Source: Castellaniella sp. (GTDB lineage: Bacteria; Pseudomonadota; Gammaproteobacteria; Burkholderiales; Burkholderiaceae_B). From it: 64,000 nt of DNA. Under the pieces are notes generated by a model, which was not told where the DNA came from, ran no database searches, and saw only the letters and a list, made by a program, of their open reading frames with translations. A program made the translations under genes and the position numbers. This document shows, in pieces, positions 1-8,796 of this stretch. How positions within the stretch are numbered: the first letter of the stretch is position 1; each line of letters opens with the position of its first letter. Location: assembly GCF_034675845.1 (NCBI RefSeq), contig NZ_JAUCCU010000001.1:558001-622000 (forward strand), in the 5' to 3' direction.

Positions 1-1241
1 CCCAAGGACGCGACCTCTAGGGAAGACTCTGTCGAGTAGGCCTTGACGATAGGCACCGAGTATTCATAGATGGCCTTGGCCTGTGCCTGCTGGGCCGGAT
101 CAGCCGCATGGGCGGCCTTGTCGCGATATCCGGCAGCGACATAGGCCACCGCCCGCGCGCCTTCGGTCAGCCCTCGCATCATGCCCAGCATGCGGGCAAC
201 ATCGGGATGATGATCGATGGACACTGGGCCACTTGAGCCTTCCAGCGCATTGCCCTGAATACGATCGGCAGCATAGGCGCGCGCATGCTGCAAGGCGCGC
301 TCGGACACGGCCACCCCCTGCAGGCCCACGGCATACCGGGCGGCATTCATCATGATGAACATGTATTCCAGGCCGCGATTTTCCTGGCCGATCAGATAAG
401 CGACAGCCCCCTCGCCCACCTCGCCCTTATTGGAGCCATACAGCAGCACTGCAGTGGGGCTGCCGTGAATGCCCAGCTTATGCTCCAGGGAAGCACAATA
501 CACATCGTTGCGCGGACCCAGGCTACCGTCATCCTGCACTAGAAACTTAGGCACGATGAATAACGAGATTCCCTTGACGCCCTTGGGGGCATCGGGGGTG
601 CGGGCCAACACCAGATGGATGATGTTCTCAGCCAGGTCGTGATCGCCGTATGTAATGAAAATCTTCTGGCCGCTGATGCGATAACTGCCATCATCCTGGC
701 GCACTGCACGAGCATTCAGCAGTGCCAGATCCGACCCGGCCTGAGGCTCGGTCAGATTCATGGTGCCGGTCCAGCGGCCTTCCAGCAGCGGGGGAATAAA
801 ACGTGTTTTCTGTTCAGGCGTACCCACCATGGACAGCGCCTCGATCACCCCGTCAGTCAGCAGCGGACACAAGGAAAATGAGAGATTGCCTGCATTGAAG
901 CTCTCGGTCACGGGGGCGGACACTAGCTTTGGCAGACCCTGGCCGCCAAATTCGGTTTCGTGGGGCAGGCCCTGCCAACCGCCTTGAGCATACGCCTGGA
1001 ATGCCGCCTGGAAGCCCGGTGTGGTCCGTACTGCGCCATCATGCCACTGGGCAGGCTGGGTATCGCCAGCCCAATTGAGCGGGGCGATTTCTTGTTCGAC
1101 AAAGCGGGCGTTTTCTTCCAGCACGGCATCCACGAGGTCATCCGAGACCTCTTCATAGCCGGGCAATGCCAGCACGCCGCCCAGATCAGCCAGTTCACGC
1201 AAAACGAAACGGATATCCTGGGTAGGAACCTGATATGTCAT
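1..1241 (-). CDS. Acyl-CoA dehydrogenase, C-terminally truncated by window edge
   Basis: FAD-dependent acyl-CoA dehydrogenase that oxidises an acyl-CoA to the enoyl-CoA and passes electrons to ETF. The frame is open from an ATG at 1241 to the window edge (about 413 residues). It shows the family core: an N-terminal helical domain with GGWQGLPHETEFGGQGLP, the middle-domain motif MNLTEPQAGSDL, and a C-terminal helical bundle reaching the AYSTESSLEVASLG region. The long insert between middle and C-terminal domains resembles the larger FadE/DmdC-like subfamily rather than short-chain enzymes. etfA and etfB lie directly upstream on the same strand, so the electron acceptor is probably co-expressed. 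The substrate cannot be told from sequence. Confidence 0.9.
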   Translation of the reverse strand, partial: MTYQVPTQDIRFVLRELADLGGVLALPGYEEVSDDLVDAVLEENARFVEQEIAPLNWAGDTQPAQWHDGAVRTTPGFQAAFQAYAQGGWQGLPHETEFGGQGLPKLVSAPVTESFNAGNLSFSLCPLLTDGVIEALSMVGTPEQKTRFIPPLLEGRWTGTMNLTEPQAGSDLALLNARAVRQDDGSYRISGQKIFITYGDHDLAENIIHLVLARTPDAPKGVKGISLFIVPKFLVQDDGSLGPRNDVYCASLEHKLGIHGSPTAVLLYGSNKGEVGEGAVAYLIGQENRGLEYMFIMMNAARYAVGLQGVAVSERALQHARAYAADRIQGNALEGSSGPVSIDHHPDVARMLGMMRGLTEGARAVAYVAAGYRDKAAHAADPAQQAQAKAIYEYSVPIVKAYSTESSLEVASL

Positions 1242-1345
1242 GGTTTTTCCTGTGGTGCGCACATGCCGGCCACAGGACCCCTGCATATGCATTGAGAAAG
1301 CGAGCCCAGGAGGAACCCCCTGAAGGCCCGCAAACAGACGATGCG

Positions 1346-2275
1346 TTACAGTGCGCCGGTAAGTTCGGGCACTGCCTGGAACAAGTCAGCCACCAGACCA
1401 TAATCAGCCACCCCGAAAATGGGTGCTTCGGCGTCCTTGTTGATGGCAACGATGACCTTGGAGTCCTTCATCCCGGCCAGGTGCTGGATAGCACCAGATA
1501 TGCCCACTGCGATGTAGAGCTGCGGCGCGACGATCTTGCCGGTCTGGCCCACCTGCCAGTCATTGGGGGCATAACCTGCATCCACGGCGGCACGCGACGC
1601 GCCCAGCGCCGCACCGAGCTTATCGGCCAAGGCCTCCAGGAGCTTGAAGTTCTCTGCGCTGCCCAGACCCCGGCCACCGGATACCACCACCGAGGCGGCA
1701 GTCAGATCCGGGCGATCGCTCTTGGCCAGCTCGCGGCCGACAAAGGACGACTTGCCGGAATCCGCGATGGCGTCGATGGTCTCGATGACAGCACTGCCAC
1801 CGTCGGCGGCCACCGGGTCAAAGCCGGTGGTACGCACCGTGATGACCTTTTTGGCATCCGTAGATTGCACCGTGGCCAGCGCATTGCCGGCATAGATAGG
1901 CCGCACAAAAGTATCGCTGGATTCAACCGCAATAATGTCGGAGATCTGGGCCACATCAAGCTTGGCTGCCACGCGCGGAGCGATGTTCTTGCCGGATGCG
2001 GTCGCGGCAAACAAGATGTGGCTGTAGCCACCAGCCAACTGCAGCACCTGGGCGGCCAGATTTTCGGCCAGGCCATCGGCCAGGGCTGGCCCATCGGCCA
2101 ACAGGACTTTGCTGACCGAGGCAGTCTTGGCAGCCTGATCCGCCACAGTCTGGGCACCCAAGCCCGCCACCAGCACGTCGACATTTCCACCCAGGGCTGC
2201 CGCCGCCGCAATGACATTGCGGGTCGAGGCACCCAACTGGGCATTATCGTGTTCAGCAATAACCAGAATGCTCAT
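1346..2275 (-). CDS. etfA: Electron transfer flavoprotein alpha subunit
   Basis: FAD-binding alpha subunit of the heterodimeric ETF, which carries electrons from acyl-CoA dehydrogenases to ETF-ubiquinone oxidoreductase. Length 309 aa, normal for bacterial EtfA. The C-terminal FAD domain is clear (GQTGKIVAPQLYIAVGISGA, then INKDAEAPIF). The start directly abuts the etfB stop (2276), so the pair is translationally linked, and the acyl-CoA dehydrogenase follows about 100 bp downstream. Confidence 0.97.
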   Translation of the reverse strand: MSILVIAEHDNAQLGASTRNVIAAAAALGGNVDVLVAGLGAQTVADQAAKTASVSKVLLADGPALADGLAENLAAQVLQLAGGYSHILFAATASGKNIAPRVAAKLDVAQISDIIAVESSDTFVRPIYAGNALATVQSTDAKKVITVRTTGFDPVAADGGSAVIETIDAIADSGKSSFVGRELAKSDRPDLTAASVVVSGGRGLGSAENFKLLEALADKLGAALGASRAAVDAGYAPNDWQVGQTGKIVAPQLYIAVGISGAIQHLAGMKDSKVIVAINKDAEAPIFGVADYGLVADLFQAVPELTGAL

Positions 2276-3025
2276 TTACACCACCTTCGCTTCGTTTTTC
2301 AGTTTATCGACCAACGTTGCCACATCCGGCACAACCACGCCTGCCGAGCGGCTAGGCGGCTCGGTGACCTTGAGGGTCTTGAGGCGCGGCGCGGCATTGA
2401 CCTGCAGATCCGCCGGCGTGACGGTCTCCAGGGGTTTTTTCTTGGCCTTCATGATGTTGGGCAGCGTCACGTAGCGCGGCTCGTTCAGGCGCAGATCCGT
2501 GGTAATCACCGCAGGCAAGGCCAGGCTGAGGGTTTCCAGGCCGCCATCGACCTCGCGGATGACCTGGACACGGCCATCCTGGACTTCGACCTGGCTGGCA
2601 TTGGTAGCCTGCGGCCAATCCAGCAAGGCGGCCAGCATCTGGCCGGTCTGATTGGCGTCATCATCGATGGCCTGCTTGCCCAAAATCACCAACTGGGGCT
2701 GCTCTTTTTGGGCCAGTGCCGCCAGGATCTTGGCCACGGCCAGCGGCTGAAGCTCCGCATCGTCCTGGACCAGGATGCCGCGATCGGCCCCAATGGCCAT
2801 GGCGGTACGCAGGGTTTCCTGACATTGAGTCACCCCGCAGGACACGGCCACGACTTCGGTGACCACGCCTTTTTCCTTGAGGCGGACAGCTTCTTCGACG
2901 GCAATTTCGTCAAAGGGGTTCATGGACATTTTGACATTGGCAATATCCACGCCAGTGTGATCAGATTTGACGCGTACTTTGACGTTGAAGTCTACGACGC
3001 GCTTGACCGGTACCAGGACCTTCAT
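2276..3025 (-). CDS. etfB: Electron transfer flavoprotein beta subunit
   Basis: AMP-binding beta subunit of ETF, 249 aa. It begins MKVLVPVKRVVDFNVKVRVK and carries the family segment around the AMP site (VILGKQAIDDDANQTGQML, residues roughly 127-145). It is the first gene of an etfB-etfA-acyl-CoA dehydrogenase set on the minus strand. A good GAG-type ribosome site (GGAGTTAGCTCG) precedes the ATG. Confidence 0.97.
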   Translation of the reverse strand: MKVLVPVKRVVDFNVKVRVKSDHTGVDIANVKMSMNPFDEIAVEEAVRLKEKGVVTEVVAVSCGVTQCQETLRTAMAIGADRGILVQDDAELQPLAVAKILAALAQKEQPQLVILGKQAIDDDANQTGQMLAALLDWPQATNASQVEVQDGRVQVIREVDGGLETLSLALPAVITTDLRLNEPRYVTLPNIMKAKKKPLETVTPADLQVNAAPRLKTLKVTEPPSRSAGVVVPDVATLVDKLKNEAKVV

Positions 3026-3096
3026 CGAGCTAACTCCTGAGTAAAGAGAGAATGGAATATGGACATAGGAACTGAAAAAACGGTCCCCGATGCATG

Positions 3097-4020
3097 CTAG
3101 TAACCCCCCAGCGCCCGCACATGCGCCACCGCGCTGCGTCCCAGGGAAGACAGGTCATAACCGCCTTCCAGGAAGCTGACGATCCGCCCTTGAGCAGACT
3201 CGTCAGCGACCTCGACCAGGCGTTGGGTGATCCAGGCGTAATCGGCCTCGACCAGTTTCAGGCTGCCCATGTCGTCCTCTCGGTGGGCATCGAATCCTGC
3301 GGAAATCAGAACCAGCTGTGGCTGAAATCGGCGCAAGGCCGGCAACCAGCGAGCGGTGACGATATCGCGCACGACCTGACCATCCGAATAGGCATCCACA
3401 GGCACATTGATCATGTTGGGCCCAACGTTTTCCTGGCGGGTGTCAGGAAACAGCGGGTATTGATAAAAACTGCACATCATGACACGTTCATCGTGCACAA
3501 AAACTTCTTCGGTGCCATTGCCATGGTGTACATCAAAATCAACGATGGCGACACGATCAAGCCCATAGCAATCCTGGGCATAGCGCGCGGCAATCGCGAT
3601 ATTGTTGAAAAAGCAAAACCCCAGCGCCTGGCTTGGTCGGGCATGATGGCCTGGGGGACGTATGGCGCAAAAGGCCGTCTTGGCCTGCCCCGTCAGGATT
3701 TCGTCCAGGGCGGTCAAGCCCGCCCCCGCAGCGGCCCAGGCGGCATCCAGTGTGTGCGAATTCATCACGGTATCTGGATCAACCGGAAAATAGCCTTCAG
3801 CAGGGGAGTGCCGACGTAAAAAATCCAGATAATCAGGCGTGTGTATCCGCAGCACATCCTCAGGCTGTGCTGAACGCGCCTGCTGTGGCATCAAAAACCC
3901 CATCAAACCGCTGGCGACCAATTGATCGGATACCGCATCCAGGCGCGAGGGGGATTCCGGATGCCAGTCGCCCATTTCATGCAGGCGGCAGGCGGGATGA
4001 GTAATATATAGCGTCTCCAT
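3097..4020 (-). CDS. Histone deacetylase-family (class II) amidohydrolase
   Basis: Zinc-dependent deacetylase-like enzyme, 307 aa. The arginase/deacetylase-fold signatures are intact: RPPGHHA (charge-relay histidines), VDFDVHHGNGT (zinc ligands Asp and His) and SAGFDAHRED (third zinc ligand), and the C-terminal EGGYDL loop. Bacterial relatives act on acetylpolyamines, acetoin-pathway proteins or small N-acetyl compounds; the substrate cannot be told. It is divergent from mltB with only 10 bp between the start codons, so the two promoters must overlap the opposite coding regions. Confidence 0.92.
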   Translation of the reverse strand: METLYITHPACRLHEMGDWHPESPSRLDAVSDQLVASGLMGFLMPQQARSAQPEDVLRIHTPDYLDFLRRHSPAEGYFPVDPDTVMNSHTLDAAWAAAGAGLTALDEILTGQAKTAFCAIRPPGHHARPSQALGFCFFNNIAIAARYAQDCYGLDRVAIVDFDVHHGNGTEEVFVHDERVMMCSFYQYPLFPDTRQENVGPNMINVPVDAYSDGQVVRDIVTARWLPALRRFQPQLVLISAGFDAHREDDMGSLKLVEADYAWITQRLVEVADESAQGRIVSFLEGGYDLSSLGRSAVAHVRALGGY

Positions 4021-4030
4021 AAGGGCGATT

Positions 4031-5218
4031 ATGTTCAGACCAACCCGTTTTTTGCAAGTTGCCGTAGCGTCGTTTTTCTTATCGGGCTGTGCCAGCAGCC
4101 ATGGCGACCACGGCAGCCTTCCGGCAACAGGCCTCGATAAGGCCCAAAATCAAACAATCGTTTCAAACGATCGTATCAATTCTAACAGAACTCAAAAATC
4201 CGGCCAAGCCTCTCTTAAAGCCGGAGACTTCGTCAATACGAATGGTGTCTTGTTCGCTGAAATCCAGGCTTTTGCCCGCCAGACCGCAGCTGACCAACAA
4301 ATCCCGGAAAGCCAGGTAGAGGCGTTGTTGCGCAATGCGCGCTACAACGAAACCGCCGTACGTTTGATGACGCCCCCCTCTCGCAGCGGCCGCATCCGTC
4401 GTGCCTGGCAAAGCTACCGCCAACGCCATGTGGACCCCATCCGCACCCGCCGGGGGGTGGCTTTCTGGCAGGACCACCGCCAGACACTAGATCAGGTCAG
4501 CGCCCGCACCGGGGTGCCACCATCCATTCTGGTGGCCATTATTGGCATCGAAACCGTCTATGGCCAATACACCGGCGACTACCGGGTGCTGGATACCCTG
4601 ACGACACTGGGCTTTCGTTATCCAGACCCGAAGCGCCCCGAGCGACAGGCCATGTTTCGCCAGCAACTGGCCGACCTGATTCTGCTGGACCATCAGGGAC
4701 AGTTGGACGCATACACGGTCGAGGGCTCTTTTGCAGGGGCCATGGGTTTGCCGCAATTCATGCCCGGCAGCCTGATGCGCTACGCTGCCGACGGCGACGG
4801 CGATGGCCGAATCGACCTGGCCAACAATGTGGATGATGCGATTGCCTCGGTGGGGCGTTTCTTGCAGTTGCACGGCTGGGTACGCGATGTGCCGGTATTC
4901 GCGCCTGTCAGGCTGCCTGAGCGCGTCGCCCCCTTGTTGCAGGAAGGCCTGGCGCCCACCACGGATTGGACGCGCCTGCAGGCCGCAGGGGCCCAGGCCC
5001 TGCCGGGGCGACGCAACAGCCACTGGGAAGCCCAGCCCTTAGGGGTGATCGATTTGCAGGATGAAATCCGGGGCACCCACGATTACCGCACAGTAACGCC
5101 GAATTTCTTTGCCATTACGCACTACAACCGCAGCTATTTCTATGCCGCATCGGTGGCCGAGCTGGCCCACGAGATCGCTGATCGTGTCGGTTATGGTGAT
5201 CCTGACAGCTTAAATTGA
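4031..5218 (+). CDS. mltB: Lytic murein transglycosylase B, lipoprotein
   Basis: Periplasmic, membrane-anchored enzyme that cleaves the glycan strands of peptidoglycan to 1,6-anhydro-muropeptides. 395 aa. The N-terminus is a lipoprotein signal with lipobox LSGC (Cys19). The SLT_2 catalytic domain begins near residue 70; the catalytic Glu lies in IIGIETVYGQYTG (about residue 174), followed by GSFAGAMGLPQFMPGS, which is typical of MltB. The ATG at 4031 is the first codon that gives a complete signal peptide. Confidence 0.95.
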   Translation: MFRPTRFLQVAVASFFLSGCASSHGDHGSLPATGLDKAQNQTIVSNDRINSNRTQKSGQASLKAGDFVNTNGVLFAEIQAFARQTAADQQIPESQVEALLRNARYNETAVRLMTPPSRSGRIRRAWQSYRQRHVDPIRTRRGVAFWQDHRQTLDQVSARTGVPPSILVAIIGIETVYGQYTGDYRVLDTLTTLGFRYPDPKRPERQAMFRQQLADLILLDHQGQLDAYTVEGSFAGAMGLPQFMPGSLMRYAADGDGDGRIDLANNVDDAIASVGRFLQLHGWVRDVPVFAPVRLPERVAPLLQEGLAPTTDWTRLQAAGAQALPGRRNSHWEAQPLGVIDLQDEIRGTHDYRTVTPNFFAITHYNRSYFYAASVAELAHEIADRVGYGDPDSLN

Positions 5219-5227
5219 TTGACCGTG

Positions 5228-5251
5228 CGCCTCTGTTTGGCAGCAGAGGCG
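5228..5251. terminator. Hairpin between convergent mltB and cysM
   Basis: An 8-bp perfect stem (CGCCTCTG / CAGAGGCG) with an 8-nt loop fills the 33-bp space between the two convergent stop codons. There is no T-tract on either strand, so intrinsic termination is only suggested by position. Confidence 0.4.
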
Positions 5252-6157
5252 TCAGCCGAACACGCCAGTGGACAGGTAGCGGTCGCCTCGATCGCAGACA
5301 ATAAAAACAATCGTGGCATCGCGCACCGTCGCCGCTACCCGCAAGGCGGCCACGGCTGCACCCGCCGAGGATATACCGCCAAAAATGCCTTCCTCGGCAG
5401 CCAAGCGACGCGCCATGGCCTCAGCCTGGTCTTGGCTGATCGGCTGGAAAGCGTTGATCTGATCCGGGCGATAGATACTGGGCTGATAGGCTTCAGGCCA
5501 TTTGCGGATGCCGGGAATATGCGCCCCATCGGCTGGCTGGGCGCCAATCACCTGGATCGCTGGATTGCGCGAGCGCAGATAGTCTCCGACCCCCATGATG
5601 GTGCCGGTGGTGCCCATGGCACTGACAAAGTGCGTGACCTGGCCATCCGTCTGCTCCCAGATTTCCGGGCCGGTGGTTTCGCGGTGCGCGCGCGGGTTGT
5701 CTTCATTGGAAAACTGGTCCAGCACCACGCCCAGGCCATCGGACTGCATCTGCAAGGCCTTATCACGGGCATATTCCATCCCGCCCTGATCGGCGGGCGT
5801 CAGGATCAGCTGCGCCCCATAGGCGGTCATGGCAGCACAGCGCTCTTGGGACGAGTTGTCCGGCATCAGCAGAATCATGCGGTATCCACGCACTGCAGCG
5901 GCCATGGCCAGTGCAATACCGGTATTGCCGCTGGTGGCCTCGATCAAGGTATCGCCAGGACGAATGTCGCCACGCTGCTCGGCCTGGCGGATCATGCTGA
6001 GCGCAGCACGGTCCTTGACAGAGCCTGCCGGGTTATTGCCTTCGAGTTTTGCCAGAATGACATTGCCGCGCGTATCTCCGGCATCCCCTGGCACACGCTG
6101 CAGGCGCACCAGGGGAGTGGAGCCGACAATGTCTTCAATAGTGGGGTAGGTTTTCAT
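5252..6157 (-). CDS. cysM: Cysteine synthase B (O-acetylserine sulfhydrylase)
   Basis: PLP enzyme joining O-acetyl-L-serine with sulfide or thiosulfate to give cysteine or S-sulfocysteine. 301 aa from the ATG at 6157 (a start 5 codons upstream is possible but the family begins at MKTYPTIEDIVGSTPLVRL). The PLP lysine is in NNPAGSVKDRAA (K48), and the phosphate loop is EATSGNTGIALA. Length and the segment IVFIVCDRGDRYLSTGVF at the C-terminus fit CysM rather than CysK. Same orientation as the upstream comEA-like gene and heptose genes. Confidence 0.95.
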   Translation of the reverse strand: MKTYPTIEDIVGSTPLVRLQRVPGDAGDTRGNVILAKLEGNNPAGSVKDRAALSMIRQAEQRGDIRPGDTLIEATSGNTGIALAMAAAVRGYRMILLMPDNSSQERCAAMTAYGAQLILTPADQGGMEYARDKALQMQSDGLGVVLDQFSNEDNPRAHRETTGPEIWEQTDGQVTHFVSAMGTTGTIMGVGDYLRSRNPAIQVIGAQPADGAHIPGIRKWPEAYQPSIYRPDQINAFQPISQDQAEAMARRLAAEEGIFGGISSAGAAVAALRVAATVRDATIVFIVCDRGDRYLSTGVFG

Positions 6158-6275
6158 GCCGAAATCATACACCCGCCATCCATGCCCGAATCGCGATGGA
6201 CTGCCGACAAAATAAGCTTATGAAAATATTGTCTGAATCGATACAGTCTCAGTTGGACTTTCGGCCTGCCCAAGG

Positions 6276-6770
6276 CTAGCGCCTGGGCTTTGAAAGCAGT
6301 GCATCGTCGGCGACCTGATTGGCGGCCTGTTTACCCTGACCAGACAAACGGCTTCCACCCCCGTCGATGGTCAAGCCGGCGGATTGCAACGCCTGGGCGC
6401 GACGCGGACCTATGCCGCGCACTCGATCCGACAAATCAGCAAATGAAACATAGCTGCCGCCACGGGTGCGTTCCTCCAGAATGATCTGGGCGGTTTTTGG
6501 GCCAATGCCCCGGATGCCGCGCAGTTGATCCAAGGTAGCGGTATTCAGATCCACCGCACCGACAGCCCCCGCCCAGGCGGCCATGGCAGCCAATCCGGCA
6601 ACGCCTAATACCCGCGACAGGCACACAGCGGGAGACGGATAAGGAGATTTTTTGGCGCGCGCCTTGACCAAGGCGTACACCAGCGATGCGGGCATAGCCC
6701 GACCCCGCGATCCGGCGATACCGGTCGGGGCTGAAGGGCGGGCCACCGTATCATGCAAAAACGGGTTCAT
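6276..6770 (-). CDS. ComEA-like helix-hairpin-helix protein
   Basis: Short protein (164 aa) with a single hydrophobic segment (about residues 58-76) followed by a tandem helix-hairpin-helix DNA-binding module of the ComEA type: DLNTATLDQLRGIRGIGPKTAQ, then DLSDRVRGIGPRRAQALQSAGL. ComEA proteins bind incoming DNA in the periplasm during transformation. The start at 6770 is chosen because AGGAG precedes it by 7 nt; upstream ATG codons lack such a site. The long basic N-terminal stretch before the hydrophobic segment is unusual for ComEA, so the role is only likely. Confidence 0.75.
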   Translation of the reverse strand: MNPFLHDTVARPSAPTGIAGSRGRAMPASLVYALVKARAKKSPYPSPAVCLSRVLGVAGLAAMAAWAGAVGAVDLNTATLDQLRGIRGIGPKTAQIILEERTRGGSYVSFADLSDRVRGIGPRRAQALQSAGLTIDGGGSRLSGQGKQAANQVADDALLSKPRR

Positions 6771-6862
6771 GAGCAGACTCCTGGATAGATTGGAAATGTC
6801 TGTCCATGATGCCGTGAGATCAAGCGTCATAGAGGTGGGCTTGATCGGATTTGTCACAGTGA

Positions 6863-7864
6863 TCAGACGCGCAACTGGCCACCATCCAGCAGGCGCTGCA
6901 CATAGGCGTTGACCCCGGTTTGCACATCACAGAACGGATGGTCGTAGCCTGCCGCCCGCAACTGGGCCAAATCGGCCTGAGTGTGGCTTTGGTAACGACC
7001 CTTGAGGTCTTCCGGAAAAGGGATATAACGCAACTGCCCTGCCCCGACCAACTCTGCCAATGGCAGGGCCAACTGCCCCTGGTGGACACGCAGGCTGTTG
7101 ACCACGGACTGCGCCACATCATTGAAGGGTTGTGCCCTGCCTGTGCCGCAGTTGAACACGCCGGAGACTTCTGGATGATCCAGGAAATGCAGGTTGACCC
7201 GGACCACATCATCAATAAAGACAAAGTCGCGCTGCTGACCGCCATCGGGGTAGCCATCCCAGCCCCCAAACAGGCGCACATGGCCTTGTTCGACGAACTG
7301 ATTCATATTATGGAACGCAACCGAGGCCATGCGGCCTTTGTGCTGCTCCCGCGCACCATAGACATTAAAATAGCGCAGGCCCACGACCTGGGCGGTCAGA
7401 CGCCCCATTCGGCGGCGCAGCACCTGATCGAACAGCAGTTTTGAATAGCCGTAAACATTGAGTGGGGACTCGTTGGCAGGATCTTCAAGATAGCGCGGCC
7501 CGGCGCCATAGACTGCGGCAGACGATGCGTAGATAAAGGGAACTTCGCGCACCTGGCAGTATTCAAAGAGTTCGAGCGTGACCCGAAAATTATTGTCCAT
7601 CATGAAGTGCCCATCGCGCTCGGTGGTGTCCGAACAGGCTCCCTGATGGAAAATTGCCTCGGGGCGCTGCAACTGGCCACTGGTCACCTGCTGGCGAAAT
7701 TCGTCCTTATGCAGATAGTCGGCAATCTGCAGATCCACCAGATTGCGAAATTTATCGCCATCGGTCAGGTCATCGACCGCCAAAATATTAAAGATACCCC
7801 GGGCATTCAGGCCTCGCACCAGGTTGCTGCCGATAAAGCCGGCCGCGCCAGTAACCACGATCAT
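6863..7864 (-). CDS. hldD: ADP-L-glycero-D-manno-heptose-6-epimerase
   Basis: NADP-dependent epimerase making ADP-L-glycero-D-manno-heptose for the LPS inner core. 333 aa from the ATG at 7864, which gives MIVVTGAAGFIGSNLV with the Rossmann GxxGxxG motif at the very N-terminus, as in the family. The active-site region has YASSAAVYG and YGYSKLLFD (Tyr/Lys pair). The start overlaps the hldA stop (ATGA), so the two heptose genes are translationally coupled. Confidence 0.96.
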   Translation of the reverse strand: MIVVTGAAGFIGSNLVRGLNARGIFNILAVDDLTDGDKFRNLVDLQIADYLHKDEFRQQVTSGQLQRPEAIFHQGACSDTTERDGHFMMDNNFRVTLELFEYCQVREVPFIYASSAAVYGAGPRYLEDPANESPLNVYGYSKLLFDQVLRRRMGRLTAQVVGLRYFNVYGAREQHKGRMASVAFHNMNQFVEQGHVRLFGGWDGYPDGGQQRDFVFIDDVVRVNLHFLDHPEVSGVFNCGTGRAQPFNDVAQSVVNSLRVHQGQLALPLAELVGAGQLRYIPFPEDLKGRYQSHTQADLAQLRAAGYDHPFCDVQTGVNAYVQRLLDGGQLRV

Positions 7865-8796
7865 GAGGAGAGCTCCTGTGCAGTAACAATGGATGTGCCG
7901 AGCTTGCCGACCACGATGCCGCCGGCTCGGTTGGCCCAAGCCATGGAATCAAACCAGCCCAGCCCCGCAGCCCGGACAGCGGCCAGCGTCGCCAGCACCG
8001 TATCCCCCGCTCCCGATACATCGAAGACTTCGTGCGCCAGGGCATCCACATGCTGGCGCCCCGCCTGGGTATACAGAGTCATGCCCTGTTCGGAACGCGT
8101 GATCAACAGCGCCTCCAGGGAGAGTTCCTGGCGCAGCGCCTGGGCGCGCTGGGTGAGATCGTCCTCGGATTCCCAGCGGCCAACAGCGTCCTGCATCTCG
8201 CTGCGGTTGGGCGTGACCAGCGTCGCCCCGACGTAGCGTTTATAGCGATGGCCCTTGGGGTCGACCAGAATCGGCAAACCGACCTGACGGGCTGCCTGGA
8301 TCAGGTGTTCTACCTGAGACAAAGCGCCTTTGGCATAATCGGACAGCACCAGCAAATCATAATCCGCCAGGCAGGCTTGCAACTTGTCTTGTAAGGCTGT
8401 CAAGGCAACTGGTCCGGGGCTTTGTTCAAAATCCACCCGCAACAGCTGCTGCTGGCGCCCCAGCACGCGCATCTTCAGGGTGGTGTCCATGCCAGAAGGG
8501 TCTTCGACCAAGCCATCATGCACGCCGGCATCACGCAGCAAAGCCCGCACCTGGGCGCCGGCCTCGTCAGCACCGATAATGCCCAGCAACCCCACCTGGG
8601 CGCCCAGCGCGGCGATATTGCGCGCGACGTTGGCTGCGCCGCCCAGACGATCTTCACGTCGGGCAACCCGCACCACCGGCACAGGCGCTTCGGGCGAGAT
8701 GCGCTCGACCTCGCCAAACCAATAGCGATCCAGCATGATGTCGCCGACCACAAGAATCCGTGCGGCCCGAATAGCCAAAGACGGAAACGGACTCAT
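7861..8796 (-). CDS. hldA: D-glycero-beta-D-manno-heptose-7-phosphate kinase (kinase domain only)
   Basis: PfkB-family kinase phosphorylating heptose-7-phosphate at C1 in ADP-heptose synthesis. 311 aa from ATG 8796, beginning at MSPFPSLAIRAARILVVGDIMLDRYW. The substrate loop RISPEAPVPVV, the GGAANVARN segment and the C-terminal DVSGAGDTVLATLAA (catalytic Asp in GAGDT) are complete. The adenylyltransferase domain found in E. coli HldE is absent, so a separate HldC is expected elsewhere. It overlaps lapB by ATGA upstream and hldD downstream. Confidence 0.94.
   Translation of the reverse strand: MSPFPSLAIRAARILVVGDIMLDRYWFGEVERISPEAPVPVVRVARREDRLGGAANVARNIAALGAQVGLLGIIGADEAGAQVRALLRDAGVHDGLVEDPSGMDTTLKMRVLGRQQQLLRVDFEQSPGPVALTALQDKLQACLADYDLLVLSDYAKGALSQVEHLIQAARQVGLPILVDPKGHRYKRYVGATLVTPNRSEMQDAVGRWESEDDLTQRAQALRQELSLEALLITRSEQGMTLYTQAGRQHVDALAHEVFDVSGAGDTVLATLAAVRAAGLGWFDSMAWANRAGGIVVGKLGTSIVTAQELSS

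Noticed and set aside
1235..3040. 601-codon plus-strand ORF
   Set aside because: It is fully antisense to etfA and etfB, which have clear family motifs; the frame is open because of high GC.
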